A DNA stretch of 41,840 nucleotides from Arcicella sp. (lineage in GTDB: Bacteria; Bacteroidota; Bacteroidia; Cytophagales; Spirosomataceae), in contig JALONS010000068.1 in the NCBI GenBank assembly GCA_025454855.1, positions 1 to 41,840 on the forward strand. Direction: 5' to 3'. Under the pieces are notes generated by a model that was not told where the DNA came from, ran no database searches, and was given only the letters and a program-made list of their open reading frames with translations. Shown piece by piece: positions 34,032 to 41,840 of this stretch. How positions within the stretch are numbered: the stretch's first letter is position 1; the number at the start of each line of letters is the position of its first letter. Both the position numbers and the translations under genes were made by a program.

Positions 34032-34186
34032 GGAGTATATACTTAATGTCGCAAAACCTCACCCCCAGCCCCCTCTCCGATGGAGAGGGGGAAAATGGGG
34101 TCCAATGCACCCCTCTCCATCGGAGAGGGGCTGGGGTGAGGTCAAAACGAACAAAATAAAATTTGCGACATTAAGTACATACTTCC
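34032..34186. mobile_element. MITE-like element, copy 2
   Basis: Inverted ends at 34032-34054 and 34163-34186 match those of copy 1 (right end: 23 of 24 positions identical to the left end of copy 1). The inside carries two GC-rich half-palindromes (CCTCACCCCCAGCCCC on the left, GGGGCTGGGGTGAGG on the right) and differs from copy 1. AAATATTTTATG occurs just outside both ends (34021-34032 and 34188-34199), a possible 11-12 bp target duplication. No coding capacity. It fills most of the 340-bp gap between polA and the next gene. Confidence 0.82.
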
Positions 34187-34217
34187 GAAATATTTTATGT
34201 AGATACGGCAGTCTGTG

Positions 34218-35135
34218 CTATTTATTCAAAAAATCATTCACGATTCGGCTACATTTTACCGCTCCTGAATCATTCAAATGGTCGGCATCATAGAAATCGT
34301 TATCGCTAAAAATGGGGGCTTGAAGAAGATTAAGATAATGGACATTTTGAGGGTTTTGCCTTGTAAAACGCTGACAAGTTTGTTTGATTTTCGCTGTTTT
34401 CTCAGGATTGAGGAGATGATAAAAAGCCTTTGAAACGGGCAGCAAAACGATAAATACTTGCATATTTCGCTGTTTACAGACTGTAATCATACTATCTAAA
34501 CGATGCGTATTAACGCTGAAATCAAGGGAGTTATCTTCATTTTGTTGCCATCTTCTGGTGGCTGATAAGGATGGTTTCGTGCGATTCTCAAACGTATAAT
34601 TTATACCCCAACCATTTGGTTTACAATCGGTTATTGAACCTGTACTAAAATACCGCAACATCAATTTGATGGTTTTCAGAATACCTTGATTGAGCGAGAG
34701 AACGTACTGTTTTGCATCGTATCGTTGAATCAAGGGAACGGTCAAGTCCATAAATGCTTGATAAAAGTATTTTCGCCAGAGGTCTTCTTGAGTATTGTCT
34801 TTTTGACTCAAATTGGCATATTCAAGGCAAAAAACGACTTTTCTGAGTTTGGGGAGCTGGTCAATATATTTATCAAAAAGTAGTTTATCAAAATAAATGG
34901 TTTGGCTAATGTTGGATAAATTAAAAGTGCGTTCCGAAAAATAGTCGGGATTTAAACCATAAAAACAATGGGAATCACCCAATAATAGAACTTCAATCTC
35001 TTGGGCATGAGCATCAATATACTGTTTTTTGACCGTATAATTATTGGGAACATGGCGATAGAACCATTCGGTATAGCCCAGCAATAGCAAAATGGGAAAG
35101 GTAATAACGAAAAGTTTTAATCTGAATTTGGGCAT
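34218..35135 (-). CDS. Membrane-anchored SGNH-like protein of unknown function
   Basis: A 305-residue protein with an N-terminal transmembrane anchor (FRLKLFVITFPILLLLGYTEW) followed by an extracytoplasmic domain. VLLLGDSHCFYGLNPDYF resembles SGNH block I with GDS-H, and DADHLNDSGAVK near the C terminus resembles the catalytic Asp-x-x-His block, so an acyl-transfer or esterase-like role on envelope glycans is plausible. Blocks II and III are not obvious. The ATG at 35135 is chosen because the anchor follows at once; ATGs further up (35168, 35198) would add residues without features. The gene is codirectional with the DinB-fold gene, 93 bp downstream. Confidence 0.72.
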   Translation of the reverse strand: MPKFRLKLFVITFPILLLLGYTEWFYRHVPNNYTVKKQYIDAHAQEIEVLLLGDSHCFYGLNPDYFSERTFNLSNISQTIYFDKLLFDKYIDQLPKLRKVVFCLEYANLSQKDNTQEDLWRKYFYQAFMDLTVPLIQRYDAKQYVLSLNQGILKTIKLMLRYFSTGSITDCKPNGWGINYTFENRTKPSLSATRRWQQNEDNSLDFSVNTHRLDSMITVCKQRNMQVFIVLLPVSKAFYHLLNPEKTAKIKQTCQRFTRQNPQNVHYLNLLQAPIFSDNDFYDADHLNDSGAVKCSRIVNDFLNK

Positions 35136-35207
35136 GAGGATAAATAATTGCACGAATTTAAACGACATTTCGCCAGAAGTGAAAACATACCTTATCAAAT
35201 ATTTACA

Positions 35208-35235
35208 CTAATCCCCAATACCTAAATCCTAATCT
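35208..35235. repeat. Heptamer repeat overlapping the 3' end of the DinB-fold gene
   Basis: Four in-phase heptamers, CTAATCC, CCAATAC, CTAAATC, CTAATCT, that run across the stop codon at 35229-35231. The minus-strand form (GATTAGG, GATTTAG) matches the array at 23664-23698. Confidence 0.7.
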
Positions 35236-35774
35236 CTCATCAAATTACGATTCGCTTGCTGAATGTGCCTTTCGTTATGGGCAATTAAAAACTGTAAAGC
35301 ATCTCCTAAGTTCAATTTAAGAAATTTTGCAATAGAAATTGGAATTTTAATGGCTTGAATATTTTTTGATTGAGACATTCTCAAAATTTGTAAAAGTCGT
35401 TCTTGTTGATGAATAAATTCGGCAACCACTTTCTGAGCATCTAAATTTACCTCGGGGATATAGTTTTTAAAGGCTTTGAACTTTTTGGTTCCCGTAGCGG
35501 GATTCATCGAATCAATGGCTTTTTTACCCAGCCAAGAACTTTCGATAACATTGCTATCAGGCACAGTACTCTGGGCTAAACCTTTTTCAAATAAAGGCAA
35601 ATAATAATGCCCATAAGTATTAAGATGCTCCAAACACTGAGCGATACTCCAACCACCCGTAGCGGAAGGCTTTAGTAATATATCGTGAGGAAGGTTTTGG
35701 AAGTCTTTGATAACGACTTGCAGATGATTTTCAACTTGTATCTCTAATTGATTGAGCAAAATAACTTTATCCAT
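35229..35774 (-). CDS. DinB-fold (YfiT/DUF664-type) protein
   Basis: A 181-residue four-helix-bundle protein of the DinB/YfiT superfamily. The three metal-ligand-type histidines are in place: one in GGWSIAQCLEHLNTYG (about residue 50) and two in LIAHNERHIQQANR near the end. Members bind a divalent metal and often act in bacillithiol- or thiol-dependent chemistry; the reaction here is unknown. No signal peptide. It lies 70 bp downstream of the Crp/Fnr regulator on the same strand. Its stop codon falls within a heptamer repeat. Confidence 0.85.
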   Translation of the reverse strand: MDKVILLNQLEIQVENHLQVVIKDFQNLPHDILLKPSATGGWSIAQCLEHLNTYGHYYLPLFEKGLAQSTVPDSNVIESSWLGKKAIDSMNPATGTKKFKAFKNYIPEVNLDAQKVVAEFIHQQERLLQILRMSQSKNIQAIKIPISIAKFLKLNLGDALQFLIAHNERHIQQANRNLMRD

Positions 35775-35844
35775 GTTTTTGCGATTTTGAATGTTCGCAA
35801 AATTGCCTGATTTTCTTGAAAGAAAAATTGGTATTTACCAAGAT

Positions 35845-36450
35845 TTATATCCTCACAGAATTAACCAATTTACTGAAATTACTGGCATCAATACCGATGT
35901 AGTTGGCTAAATATTTATGCGGTACGAGTTGGAGAATATGTGGACTTCGCTGTAATAATTGCTTGAATTTTTCTTCAGAACTAAAACATTGAATCTCCAC
36001 TAATCGCTCCATTAAGCCCGATAAAGCTCCTGCCATGCCTTTACGAAGTAATAATTCTATGTTGGGATTGGTTTGAGCAAGTTGCTCCACTTGTTGAAAA
36101 GAAACCCGTAAAAAAGTAGATGGGCTGAGGGTTTCGTAATAAAATCTTGATGGGCTTTGGTTCATCATGGAGTCTAAAACACCCCCAAAATTCCCTGCAT
36201 AAGTAAACAAAATGGTGGCTTCACGATTTTGTTCATCTAAGTAATAAACTCTTTGCAAACCCTCGGTGACGAAGTATAAATATTTTTCCACCGTTCCTAA
36301 TTCAGTCAGCACCTCCTTCCGTTTGGCAGAAAAGGGTTTTAGTAACGCACTGAATGCCTCAAAATCTACTCCTGATAATGGATGTATGCGATTGATGGTT
36401 TGTTGGAGGAGAAAATTGAACATTTTTGCGTTGGCTCTACTATTATTCAT
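35845..36450 (-). CDS. Crp/Fnr family transcriptional regulator
   Basis: A 201-residue protein with a cyclic-nucleotide-binding-like beta barrel (about 20-125: GTVEKYLYFVTEGLQRVYYLDEQNREATILF, then a truncated effector pocket) and a short C-terminal helix-turn-helix (about 155-201: YLANYIGIDASNFSKLVNSVR). Bacteroidota have many such proteins; most lack the arginine-serine pair that binds cAMP, and none is clear here, so the ligand is unknown. An ATG nine codons downstream (36423) would be an equally plausible start. It lies 75 bp after the GH65 gene, behind a hairpin, and ahead of the DinB-fold gene it may regulate. Confidence 0.88.
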   Translation of the reverse strand: MNNSRANAKMFNFLLQQTINRIHPLSGVDFEAFSALLKPFSAKRKEVLTELGTVEKYLYFVTEGLQRVYYLDEQNREATILFTYAGNFGGVLDSMMNQSPSRFYYETLSPSTFLRVSFQQVEQLAQTNPNIELLLRKGMAGALSGLMERLVEIQCFSSEEKFKQLLQRSPHILQLVPHKYLANYIGIDASNFSKLVNSVRI

Positions 36451-36453
36451 GTA

Positions 36454-36526
36454 AAAATGTAACTCAAAGTTGTACCTCGAGAATACCTACGGAAACATCC
36501 CGAAGTACAACTTCGAGTTACACTTT
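36454..36526 (-). terminator. Long hairpin between the GH65 gene and the Crp/Fnr gene
   Basis: Arms at 36454-36475 and 36505-36526 are inverted copies with two mismatches (core AACTCGAAGTTGTAC), with a 29-nt loop. One arm begins at the GH65 stop codon, and the other ends 4 bp before the Crp/Fnr ATG, ending in A/T-rich sequence. Likely a terminator or attenuator. Confidence 0.6.
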
Positions 36527-38568
36527 TATTTGCCACCCACAATCGTCACCGTCTTTTTCTCAACGCCAACCCCTGTAATTGTCAAGGATTTCCAAGTTTT
36601 GGGTAATTTAATATCTTTGATTTGTTCAATTCCTTCTTCGGTAATATCTAAACCGCCAAAGCCATTCAAAATGGTTTGTAAAAAACCTCCTGCTCCCGTG
36701 GCAAAATACGGGTTTGTCCCTCCTGCCGTTTCAGCTAATACACCAAAAGGTGGTACTTCGTTGGGCTTGTAGCTTTTTGTGAAAAGTTCGTAAGCCTTAT
36801 CGGTATTATTTAGTCTGGCGTGCAGAATAGACAATATTGCTTGCGACATGGCTGGTCCATCAGGCGACAATTTTGCTTCGTAATAGTCCAAATCTTTTTT
36901 AATTAGCTCTTTATCAGTCACTTGGTGCATCGGATACGAAAGTAAATTCACGTCTCCTTGTTTGATGATTTCACCGTTATAAGTAGCGTGTTCTTTAGTT
37001 ACTCCATCAGCATTGCGTAAAATCACCAAGCCATTCATTACTTCTTCCCATTTGGGGTTTGCTGTCAATTTTAGTTCTTCGGCGGCTTCGGTAGCAAAAT
37101 CCAAAACCTCTTTTACCATACCATTCGTATAGGCGTTATCATCCACATTTTCCGCCCATTCATCGGCACATACTACATTGATAATGTGATATTTTCCATC
37201 AGTCCCTTTTTCGGCTCTGCTAATCCAAAAATCGGCTACTTCTTTGAGCATCGGATAGCCCCGAGTTTTCAACCATTCTTTATCTTTGGTTACTTGATAA
37301 TACTTCCAGAATGCCCAACCAATATCAGCCGTGATATGGTGTTGAAACGGACCCGTCAAAGCCCAAACTGGGGTAGCTTCTTGTCCTTTATCATCCGACT
37401 CCCACGGGAACATAACACCCTGATAGCCATGCGATTTGGCATTAGCACGGGCTGATTCCATCCGTTCGAAACGATACTCTAATAATGATTTTGCCATTTC
37501 TGGATGTAGAATCAAAATTGGAGGGTACATCCAAATTTCGGTATCCCAAAAAACGTGTCCGTTATATCCTAAACCTGAAAGTCCCATCGGTGAAAGGCTG
37601 TACGCTTGCCCTTCTCTACAAAAGGAATATAAATGATAAAGAGCAAAATGGGCTGCTCTCTGTGCTTCGGCATCCCCTTCAATTTTAATATCGGAAGTCC
37701 ATAATTTCTCCCAGCCTTCTTTATGGCGTTTCAAAAGACGGTCGTGTTTTTCTAAGGCAGCGTAGATGGTCAAACGCTCTGCTTCGTTGAGTGGGTCGGG
37801 GGTTTGTTCCGTCGAAATCGTTGAACCCACTACACTAAACGAGTACGTCTCGTTGGCAATCATTTTCTTCGAGAACTTCAAACGGTGCATTCCGTAATCC
37901 CATTCTTCATGAATTAATTGGGGTTCTTTGCCACGTTCTTCCGCAAAAACAAAAGAATTAGAAGCTGCCAAAGTATGTTTACCCGTTGGTGATTTTGCCA
38001 CCGAAGTCATCAATGGAATAAGGGCATGGGGGCGGTCAATGAGTGCATAAGAATTTTTTACGTCACGTAGCATATCAGGGGCAGACATCACGCTGTGGGG
38101 TGTAATTTCACAGGCTTTTTTTGCTTTTATTTCTACGTCAATCATCATAGTATAAGGCAAATGACGCAACGCCATAATTGAATACTTAACGTTTACTTTG
38201 TCTTGATAGTCAAACGTAGTAGTCAGAATAGCACTTTTCATGTCTAACACTTGCTTATAATTACTAATATCAGCTCTACCCAAACGACGACCATCCACAT
38301 CTAAATCCATATTGGCAAACTCAAACGTTTTGAGGATATTAGATACTCTTCCACGTCCGTAGGTATCAAAAGCACCGTTCAATACAACATCTTTAACTTT
38401 CAACGGTTCGGGCGACGACACAATCCCAATCATACCATTGGCTACTGTTACACCGTAATAATTATTAGGATTAATTTTATCGGCGGTAACTACCCACGGG
38501 TCCTGAGCCAATCCTCTGGTGCATAAGGCTACTACTAAAGAGCAGATAAATAATAGCTTTCTTGTCAT
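36526..38568 (-). CDS. Exported glycoside hydrolase family 65 protein (ATHL1/PGGHG-like)
   Basis: A 680-residue enzyme with signal peptide MTRKLLFICSLVVALCTRGLA. The N-terminal beta-sandwich (about 25-270) is followed by the (alpha/alpha)6 barrel (about 290-640). The catalytic region is visible: FWDTEIWMYPPILILHP, GVMFPWESDDKGQE and CADEWAENVDDNAYTNG, whose Glu corresponds to the general acid of GH65 enzymes. The C-terminal GAGGFLQTILNGFGGLDI is typical. GH65 members act on alpha-linked glucosides by phosphorolysis or hydrolysis; an exported form suggests a periplasmic glucosidase, and the ATHL1/PGGHG branch is the closest I can name. No phosphate-site residues were checked. The gene is alone before the Crp/Fnr gene. 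Confidence 0.9.
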   Translation of the reverse strand: MTRKLLFICSLVVALCTRGLAQDPWVVTADKINPNNYYGVTVANGMIGIVSSPEPLKVKDVVLNGAFDTYGRGRVSNILKTFEFANMDLDVDGRRLGRADISNYKQVLDMKSAILTTTFDYQDKVNVKYSIMALRHLPYTMMIDVEIKAKKACEITPHSVMSAPDMLRDVKNSYALIDRPHALIPLMTSVAKSPTGKHTLAASNSFVFAEERGKEPQLIHEEWDYGMHRLKFSKKMIANETYSFSVVGSTISTEQTPDPLNEAERLTIYAALEKHDRLLKRHKEGWEKLWTSDIKIEGDAEAQRAAHFALYHLYSFCREGQAYSLSPMGLSGLGYNGHVFWDTEIWMYPPILILHPEMAKSLLEYRFERMESARANAKSHGYQGVMFPWESDDKGQEATPVWALTGPFQHHITADIGWAFWKYYQVTKDKEWLKTRGYPMLKEVADFWISRAEKGTDGKYHIINVVCADEWAENVDDNAYTNGMVKEVLDFATEAAEELKLTANPKWEEVMNGLVILRNADGVTKEHATYNGEIIKQGDVNLLSYPMHQVTDKELIKKDLDYYEAKLSPDGPAMSQAILSILHARLNNTDKAYELFTKSYKPNEVPPFGVLAETAGGTNPYFATGAGGFLQTILNGFGGLDITEEGIEQIKDIKLPKTWKSLTITGVGVEKKTVTIVGGK

Positions 38569-38754
38569 TGTTTTTTAGTGTTTTATAAAAATGGAAAAAT
38601 GAATGATTAATATTTATCACCAATCCGAAATTATGAAAAATCTTTAACAAATCATTAACAAAGTAATATTAGGGGGAATTTATTTGCTGAATGTCTCTGT
38701 ATTATAACACAATTATCAACTATTTTTAGGTATCAAATAAATCCCTCAAGCCGT

Positions 38755-39915
38755 ATGAAAACGCTCCTTAAATTCACTAAAAATGTAATGACCGCTTTTG
38801 TTTTTGCAGGATTGGCAATGTCATGTAGTAGCGGACTCCAACAACTTAATAAAGGTAATTTTGATGAAGCTATTGAGAATTCTGTAGAACGCCTCCAACA
38901 GAAACCCGAGCATACAAAAGCCCTTTCGGTATTGAAAGAAGCCTATCCTTTAGCAGTAGCCGACCATAAGCGAGCCATCAGAATTTATGAAAACTTACAA
39001 GAGCCTTTTCGTTGGGAGCGTGCCTTAGCCGAATACCAACAGCTCAATAGAATTTACGAGATGGTTTCTCGTTCGCCCGTAGCGATGCGTGCCGTAGGTT
39101 TACCCCAAAATTATGCTCATGAAGCAGAAATCGCTCGTCAATTAGCGGCTGACGAACGTTATCAAGCGGGTATTTCAGCACTCAATCACAAAGAAAACCG
39201 CTTGGCGGCTAAAGATGCCGTCGGGCAATTCCAACGAGTAAATGAATTGATACCCAATTACAAAGGTGCGAATCAGAAAGTAGAAGAAGCCTTTCAATAC
39301 GCTACGCATCGGGTATTAATAGAACCAATTTATGATGTATTCCGCTTAAGTCAAAATGAGTATGATGTATTACAAGCGGCTTTTAACCGTGAGATTTTTC
39401 GTTCAAAAGCTCCCAGTCCTTTCGTCAGATATTACACCACGAATATGATTCGGCAGGAATCTCTCCCTCAGAATGACGTAGTAAAATTTGCGTTGGTTAG
39501 CTTGAGTTCACCGAGTATAAACGTAAATAAAACGGTAGAACATTTTACAAAGCAAGTAAAAACGGGTACTAAAAAACTCAATGATTCTACCCAAACGGAT
39601 GTTTTTGAAACGGTGAAAGGTACAATCACAACATTTCAAAAGAGTATCGTTATCAACGGCACGATGGAAATGAGAGTCCTTGACTATAAAAGTAATAATT
39701 TAATTACCGAAGAAGCCCGTAACGAAACTTTTACGTGGAATGACACTTGGAAAACCTTTGAAGGCGACCCAAGAGCCTTAGACGGAAAAACGTGTCCTCC
39801 ACGCCATGCCAGCGGAAGCATAGAACCTACCCCATACACTTTGTTCAGTAGTCTTAGTAATCAGTTTGCTAATTACTACCAAGAACGTTTGAAGAAAGCC
39901 TATCGAAATATGTAG
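38755..39915 (+). CDS. TPR-like lipoprotein of unknown function
   Basis: A 386-residue protein with a lipoprotein signal peptide (MKTLLKFTKNVMTAFVFAGLAMSC, lipobox AMSC with Cys24). The first half (about 25-185) is helical and TPR-like (NKGNFDEAIENSVERLQQKPEHTKAL, then a repeated helix-turn-helix pattern). The second half (about 190-386) is beta-rich without a recognised motif (FALVSLSSPSINVNKTVEHF, then FQKSIVINGTMEMRVLDYK). It is probably an outer-membrane-associated periplasmic protein. No partner gene is adjacent: the GH65 gene diverges from it, and the sigma factor lies 380 bp beyond. Confidence 0.82.
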   Translation: MKTLLKFTKNVMTAFVFAGLAMSCSSGLQQLNKGNFDEAIENSVERLQQKPEHTKALSVLKEAYPLAVADHKRAIRIYENLQEPFRWERALAEYQQLNRIYEMVSRSPVAMRAVGLPQNYAHEAEIARQLAADERYQAGISALNHKENRLAAKDAVGQFQRVNELIPNYKGANQKVEEAFQYATHRVLIEPIYDVFRLSQNEYDVLQAAFNREIFRSKAPSPFVRYYTTNMIRQESLPQNDVVKFALVSLSSPSINVNKTVEHFTKQVKTGTKKLNDSTQTDVFETVKGTITTFQKSIVINGTMEMRVLDYKSNNLITEEARNETFTWNDTWKTFEGDPRALDGKTCPPRHASGSIEPTPYTLFSSLSNQFANYYQERLKKAYRNM

Positions 39916-39956
39916 AGGCGAGTAATGAGAATGATTAAATATTCAGCATAAATTAT

Positions 39957-40050
39957 TTACGATTAATCCGATTGGTTCGCCATTGCGATTAAGATTTACG
40001 AATAAATTATTGATAATCAGATAAATAATCGTAAATCGAATCAATCGTAA
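39957..40050. repeat. Imperfect nested inverted repeats, possible structured RNA
   Basis: Outer arms TTACGATTAATCCGATT (39957-39973) and its near-complement (40034-40050, 15 of 17 paired), and an alternative inner pair ATTTACGA (39994-40001) with TCGTAAAT (40029-40036). They share strands, so they are mutually exclusive folds. They sit in the 382-bp gap between the lipoprotein and sigma-factor genes and are followed by the terminator at 40124. The remainder of the gap shows nothing clear. Confidence 0.5.
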
Positions 40051-40123
40051 TTCTTAAATAATTGTGTCTTGGTACTTAATGATTGATAGATAAATATCAG
40101 CAATCCATAACTAACCACTACCT

Positions 40124-40157
40124 AAGCCAATTTCTTTGATGGAATTGGCTTTTTTAT
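40124..40157 (+). terminator. Intrinsic terminator downstream of the lipoprotein gene
   Basis: A 9-bp stem AAGCCAATT (40124-40132) with AATTGGCTT (40143-40151), followed by a T-run. It is 210 bp past the lipoprotein stop, so it could also end a small RNA from the region between. Confidence 0.75.
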
Positions 40158-40297
40158 TAAAAATTCGAAAAATATCCTCTACAAATTGAACATTTTCAAT
40201 CTTTTTGCATAAATTATTGTACTTTTTAAAGAATTTTTAAAAATATTTAGGGGTTCAGCGTACTTGTTTTACTATACTTCAAATTCAACCCATTTCT

Positions 40298-40855
40298 ATG
40301 ACGTACAAATCTTTCAGCGATGAGCAATTAGTAGAATTCCTCAAAAAAGGAAATACGGATGCCTTTGCTGAAATTTATCAGAGATATTGGTTTAAAATGT
40401 ACAGTGTAGCTTATCATGCTTTGGGCAATAAACAGGAAGCCGAAGAAATTGTGCAGGATGTTTTTGTGAGCTTGTGGAGCCGTTTCTCAGAACTTGAAAT
40501 CCGAAATTTGAGCGTCTATTTAATCGTAGCGGTGAAACATCGGAAAACAAATTTTATCAAATCTCAAATCAATTTTAGGAAATTTCAGGAATATCAAATC
40601 CTACACGAAATTCAGCAAAGTTATTTTACTGACGACATCGTAGATTTTTCAGATTTGGCAAAAGCAGTTGAAGAAGCCATGAAAAAACTACCCGAAAAAA
40701 GTGCTGAAATTTTCAGAAAAAGTAGATTCGAGAATCAGTCAATCAAAGACATAGCCCAAGCATTTGACCTATCAGAAAAAGCCGTTGAATATCATCTTAC
40801 CAAGTCGGTAAAAGTATTAAGAGAACAGCTAAAAAGCTACCAATCAACTAATTAA
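40298..40855 (+). CDS. ECF (group IV) RNA polymerase sigma factor
   Basis: A 185-residue sigma-70 family protein with region 2 (about 20-88: DAFAEIYQRYWFKMYSVAYH, then QEAEEIVQDVFVSLW) and region 4 (about 122-178: AMKKLPEKSAEIFRKSRFENQSIKDIAQAFDLSEKAVEYHL). No region 3, as expected for ECF factors. It directs polymerase to a small regulon, typically a SusC/SusD-type uptake locus. It is followed after 2 bp by a FecR-like anti-sigma gene, so the pair forms an operon and the TonB-dependent partner probably lies beyond the window edge. Confidence 0.96.
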   Translation: MTYKSFSDEQLVEFLKKGNTDAFAEIYQRYWFKMYSVAYHALGNKQEAEEIVQDVFVSLWSRFSELEIRNLSVYLIVAVKHRKTNFIKSQINFRKFQEYQILHEIQQSYFTDDIVDFSDLAKAVEEAMKKLPEKSAEIFRKSRFENQSIKDIAQAFDLSEKAVEYHLTKSVKVLREQLKSYQSTN

Positions 40856-40857
40856 GA

Positions 40858-41840
40858 ATGAATCAATACGAATTCGACATATTATTAGAAAAATATCTTG
40901 CGGGAAATTGTACTGAACAGGAAGAGGAAATGATACAAGAATGGTACGAAAAAGAACAAGAGAAAACCTTAACGATGAGCAACGACCAAAAAGTTGCCCT
41001 CGAAAACAGAATATGGAGTGTCATTCAACAAAGAACATTCAACACCAAAAAGGGATTAAAACTCCGCACGTGGCAAAAATATAGTTTAGTAGCTTGTTTG
41101 TTATTATTGTTGATGATTCCTGTATTTTTAGTCAAAAAACAGACTCCCACTAAAACCACAACTGCTTCTCCAAAAACTGTTTCAAATGAAGGGATTATCG
41201 TTAAGAATACTACTCAAAAACCCCGAGAAATCAGATTGGAAGATGGTAGCATTATTCAATTAAGTGCCAACAGTAGCATCAGTTATCCTGAACACTTCGG
41301 CAATAAACAAAGAAATGTGTATCTGAAAGGAGAAGCATTTTTTGATGTTCAAAAAGACCCTACCAAGCCCTTTATCGTTCATGCGGGGAATCTCACAACG
41401 GAAGTGTTGGGAACCAGTTTCAGAATAAAGTCTTATGAAGAAGCCCAAACCATTGAAGTATCCGTCAAGACTGGACGGGTATCTGTATTTGAAGATAATA
41501 ATGAGCAAACTAAAACTCGAAAGGGGATGATTCTTACACCCAATCAAAGAGTGATTTTTAATAAATATACCAAAGAAATTATTCCTGCTATTGTGATTCA
41601 ACCGAGTCCCATTATTCAAGTAGCCAACGCTGAAACCTTTATTTTTGAAGAAACACCAGTGGAACAGGTACTTTCAAAACTCAGAAGGATTTATGGTTTA
41701 GAAATGGTAGTTGAAAATCAAGCTCTCAACCATTGCGTTTTCACGGGAGATTTGAATGATTTACCCCTTGATACACAATTAGACCTCATCTGTAAATCTA
41801 TTAATTCTACCCACGAACAAAGAGGAACGAGTATTTTCAT
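40858..41840 (+). CDS. FecR-like anti-sigma factor, partial at window edge
   Basis: The gene begins at an ATG 2 bp after the sigma-factor stop and stays open to the right edge (327 complete codons). It has an N-terminal cytosolic anti-sigma domain (about 1-70: FDILLEKYLAGNCTEQEEEMI), one transmembrane segment (about 80-98: YSLVACLLLLLMIPVFLV), and a periplasmic FecR domain (about 125-220: REIRLEDGSIIQLSANSSISYP, NVYLKGEAFFDVQKDPTKPF, EVLGTSFRIKSY). A C-terminal STN-like part follows (ETFIFEETPVEQVLSKLRRIYG). FecR holds the sigma factor until a signal arrives through a TonB-dependent receptor. The end is missing only because of the window. Confidence 0.95.
   Translation, partial: MNQYEFDILLEKYLAGNCTEQEEEMIQEWYEKEQEKTLTMSNDQKVALENRIWSVIQQRTFNTKKGLKLRTWQKYSLVACLLLLLMIPVFLVKKQTPTKTTTASPKTVSNEGIIVKNTTQKPREIRLEDGSIIQLSANSSISYPEHFGNKQRNVYLKGEAFFDVQKDPTKPFIVHAGNLTTEVLGTSFRIKSYEEAQTIEVSVKTGRVSVFEDNNEQTKTRKGMILTPNQRVIFNKYTKEIIPAIVIQPSPIIQVANAETFIFEETPVEQVLSKLRRIYGLEMVVENQALNHCVFTGDLNDLPLDTQLDLICKSINSTHEQRGTSIF

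Noticed and set aside
1-41840. tRNA, rRNA or replication origin
   Set aside because: I saw no cloverleaf-like T-loop signature, no rRNA-like stretch and no DnaA-box cluster by eye; a dedicated scan could not be run.

Overview
The window looks like a chromosomal segment of a member of the Bacteroidota, most likely order Cytophagales (Spirosomaceae/Arcicella/Emticicia-like; the genus cannot be fixed from sequence alone). Pointers are AT-rich intergenic DNA, several candidate promoters of the Bacteroidetes type (TAnnTTTG, sometimes with an upstream TTG), paired OmpH/Skp genes next to bamA and uppS with DUF6089-like barrels upstream, an ECF sigma/FecR pair, many secreted beta-rich proteins, and little Shine-Dalgarno signal.

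Layout. 1-9.5 kb: a partial secreted Ig-like protein, ribBA, thyA, a 1040-residue secreted multidomain protein, an RlpA-like protein and a Nal1-like serine protease with two SH3b domains. 9.6-17.1 kb: an envelope-biogenesis cluster on the minus strand, read as two DUF6089-like barrels (one broken), uppS, bamA and two ompH/skp genes. 17.4-26.1 kb: htrA, an SGNH hydrolase, an omega-amidase-type nitrilase, a double-thioredoxin-fold lipoprotein-like protein, a flavin amine oxidase, a DUF1801 protein, an M20 peptidase and menB. 26.4-30.9 kb: a compact, AT-rich four-gene operon on the minus strand: C5-cytosine DNA methyltransferase, a protein with two GHKL ATPase domains (MutL/MORC-like at the N terminus, histidine-kinase-like at the C terminus), a receiver-domain protein and a CHAT/caspase-like protease. 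31.1-41.8 kb: polA, an SGNH-like membrane protein, a DinB-fold protein, a Crp/Fnr regulator, a GH65 enzyme, a TPR-like lipoprotein, and an ECF sigma factor with its FecR anti-sigma factor (cut by the window edge).

Most likely new system. The methyltransferase/dual-GHKL/receiver/CHAT operon at 26371-30862 has overlapping or nearly abutting genes, its own candidate promoter, and no recognisable restriction nuclease. I infer a self/non-self or stress sensing pathway in which methylation marks host DNA, the GHKL/histidine-kinase protein senses a trigger, the receiver relays it, and the protease is the effector. No part of that chain is shown by the sequence beyond domain content and gene order.

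Other notable signals. polA appears to have lost polymerase motif A, including the catalytic aspartate, by a clean in-frame deletion of about 23 codons. menB has no in-frame start codon upstream of its conserved N terminus; an ATG lies one base out of frame directly behind an inserted palindromic repeat. One DUF6089 paralogue has its signal peptide in the wrong frame. Two copies of a small element with 23-24 bp terminal inverted repeats (21548-21662 and 34032-34186) carry GC-rich palindromes inside. Heptamer-based tandem repeats occur at many intergenic sites, at gene ends, and inside the polA linker; two arrays are 21-bp higher-order repeats built from three heptamers. No tRNA, rRNA or CRISPR was seen.
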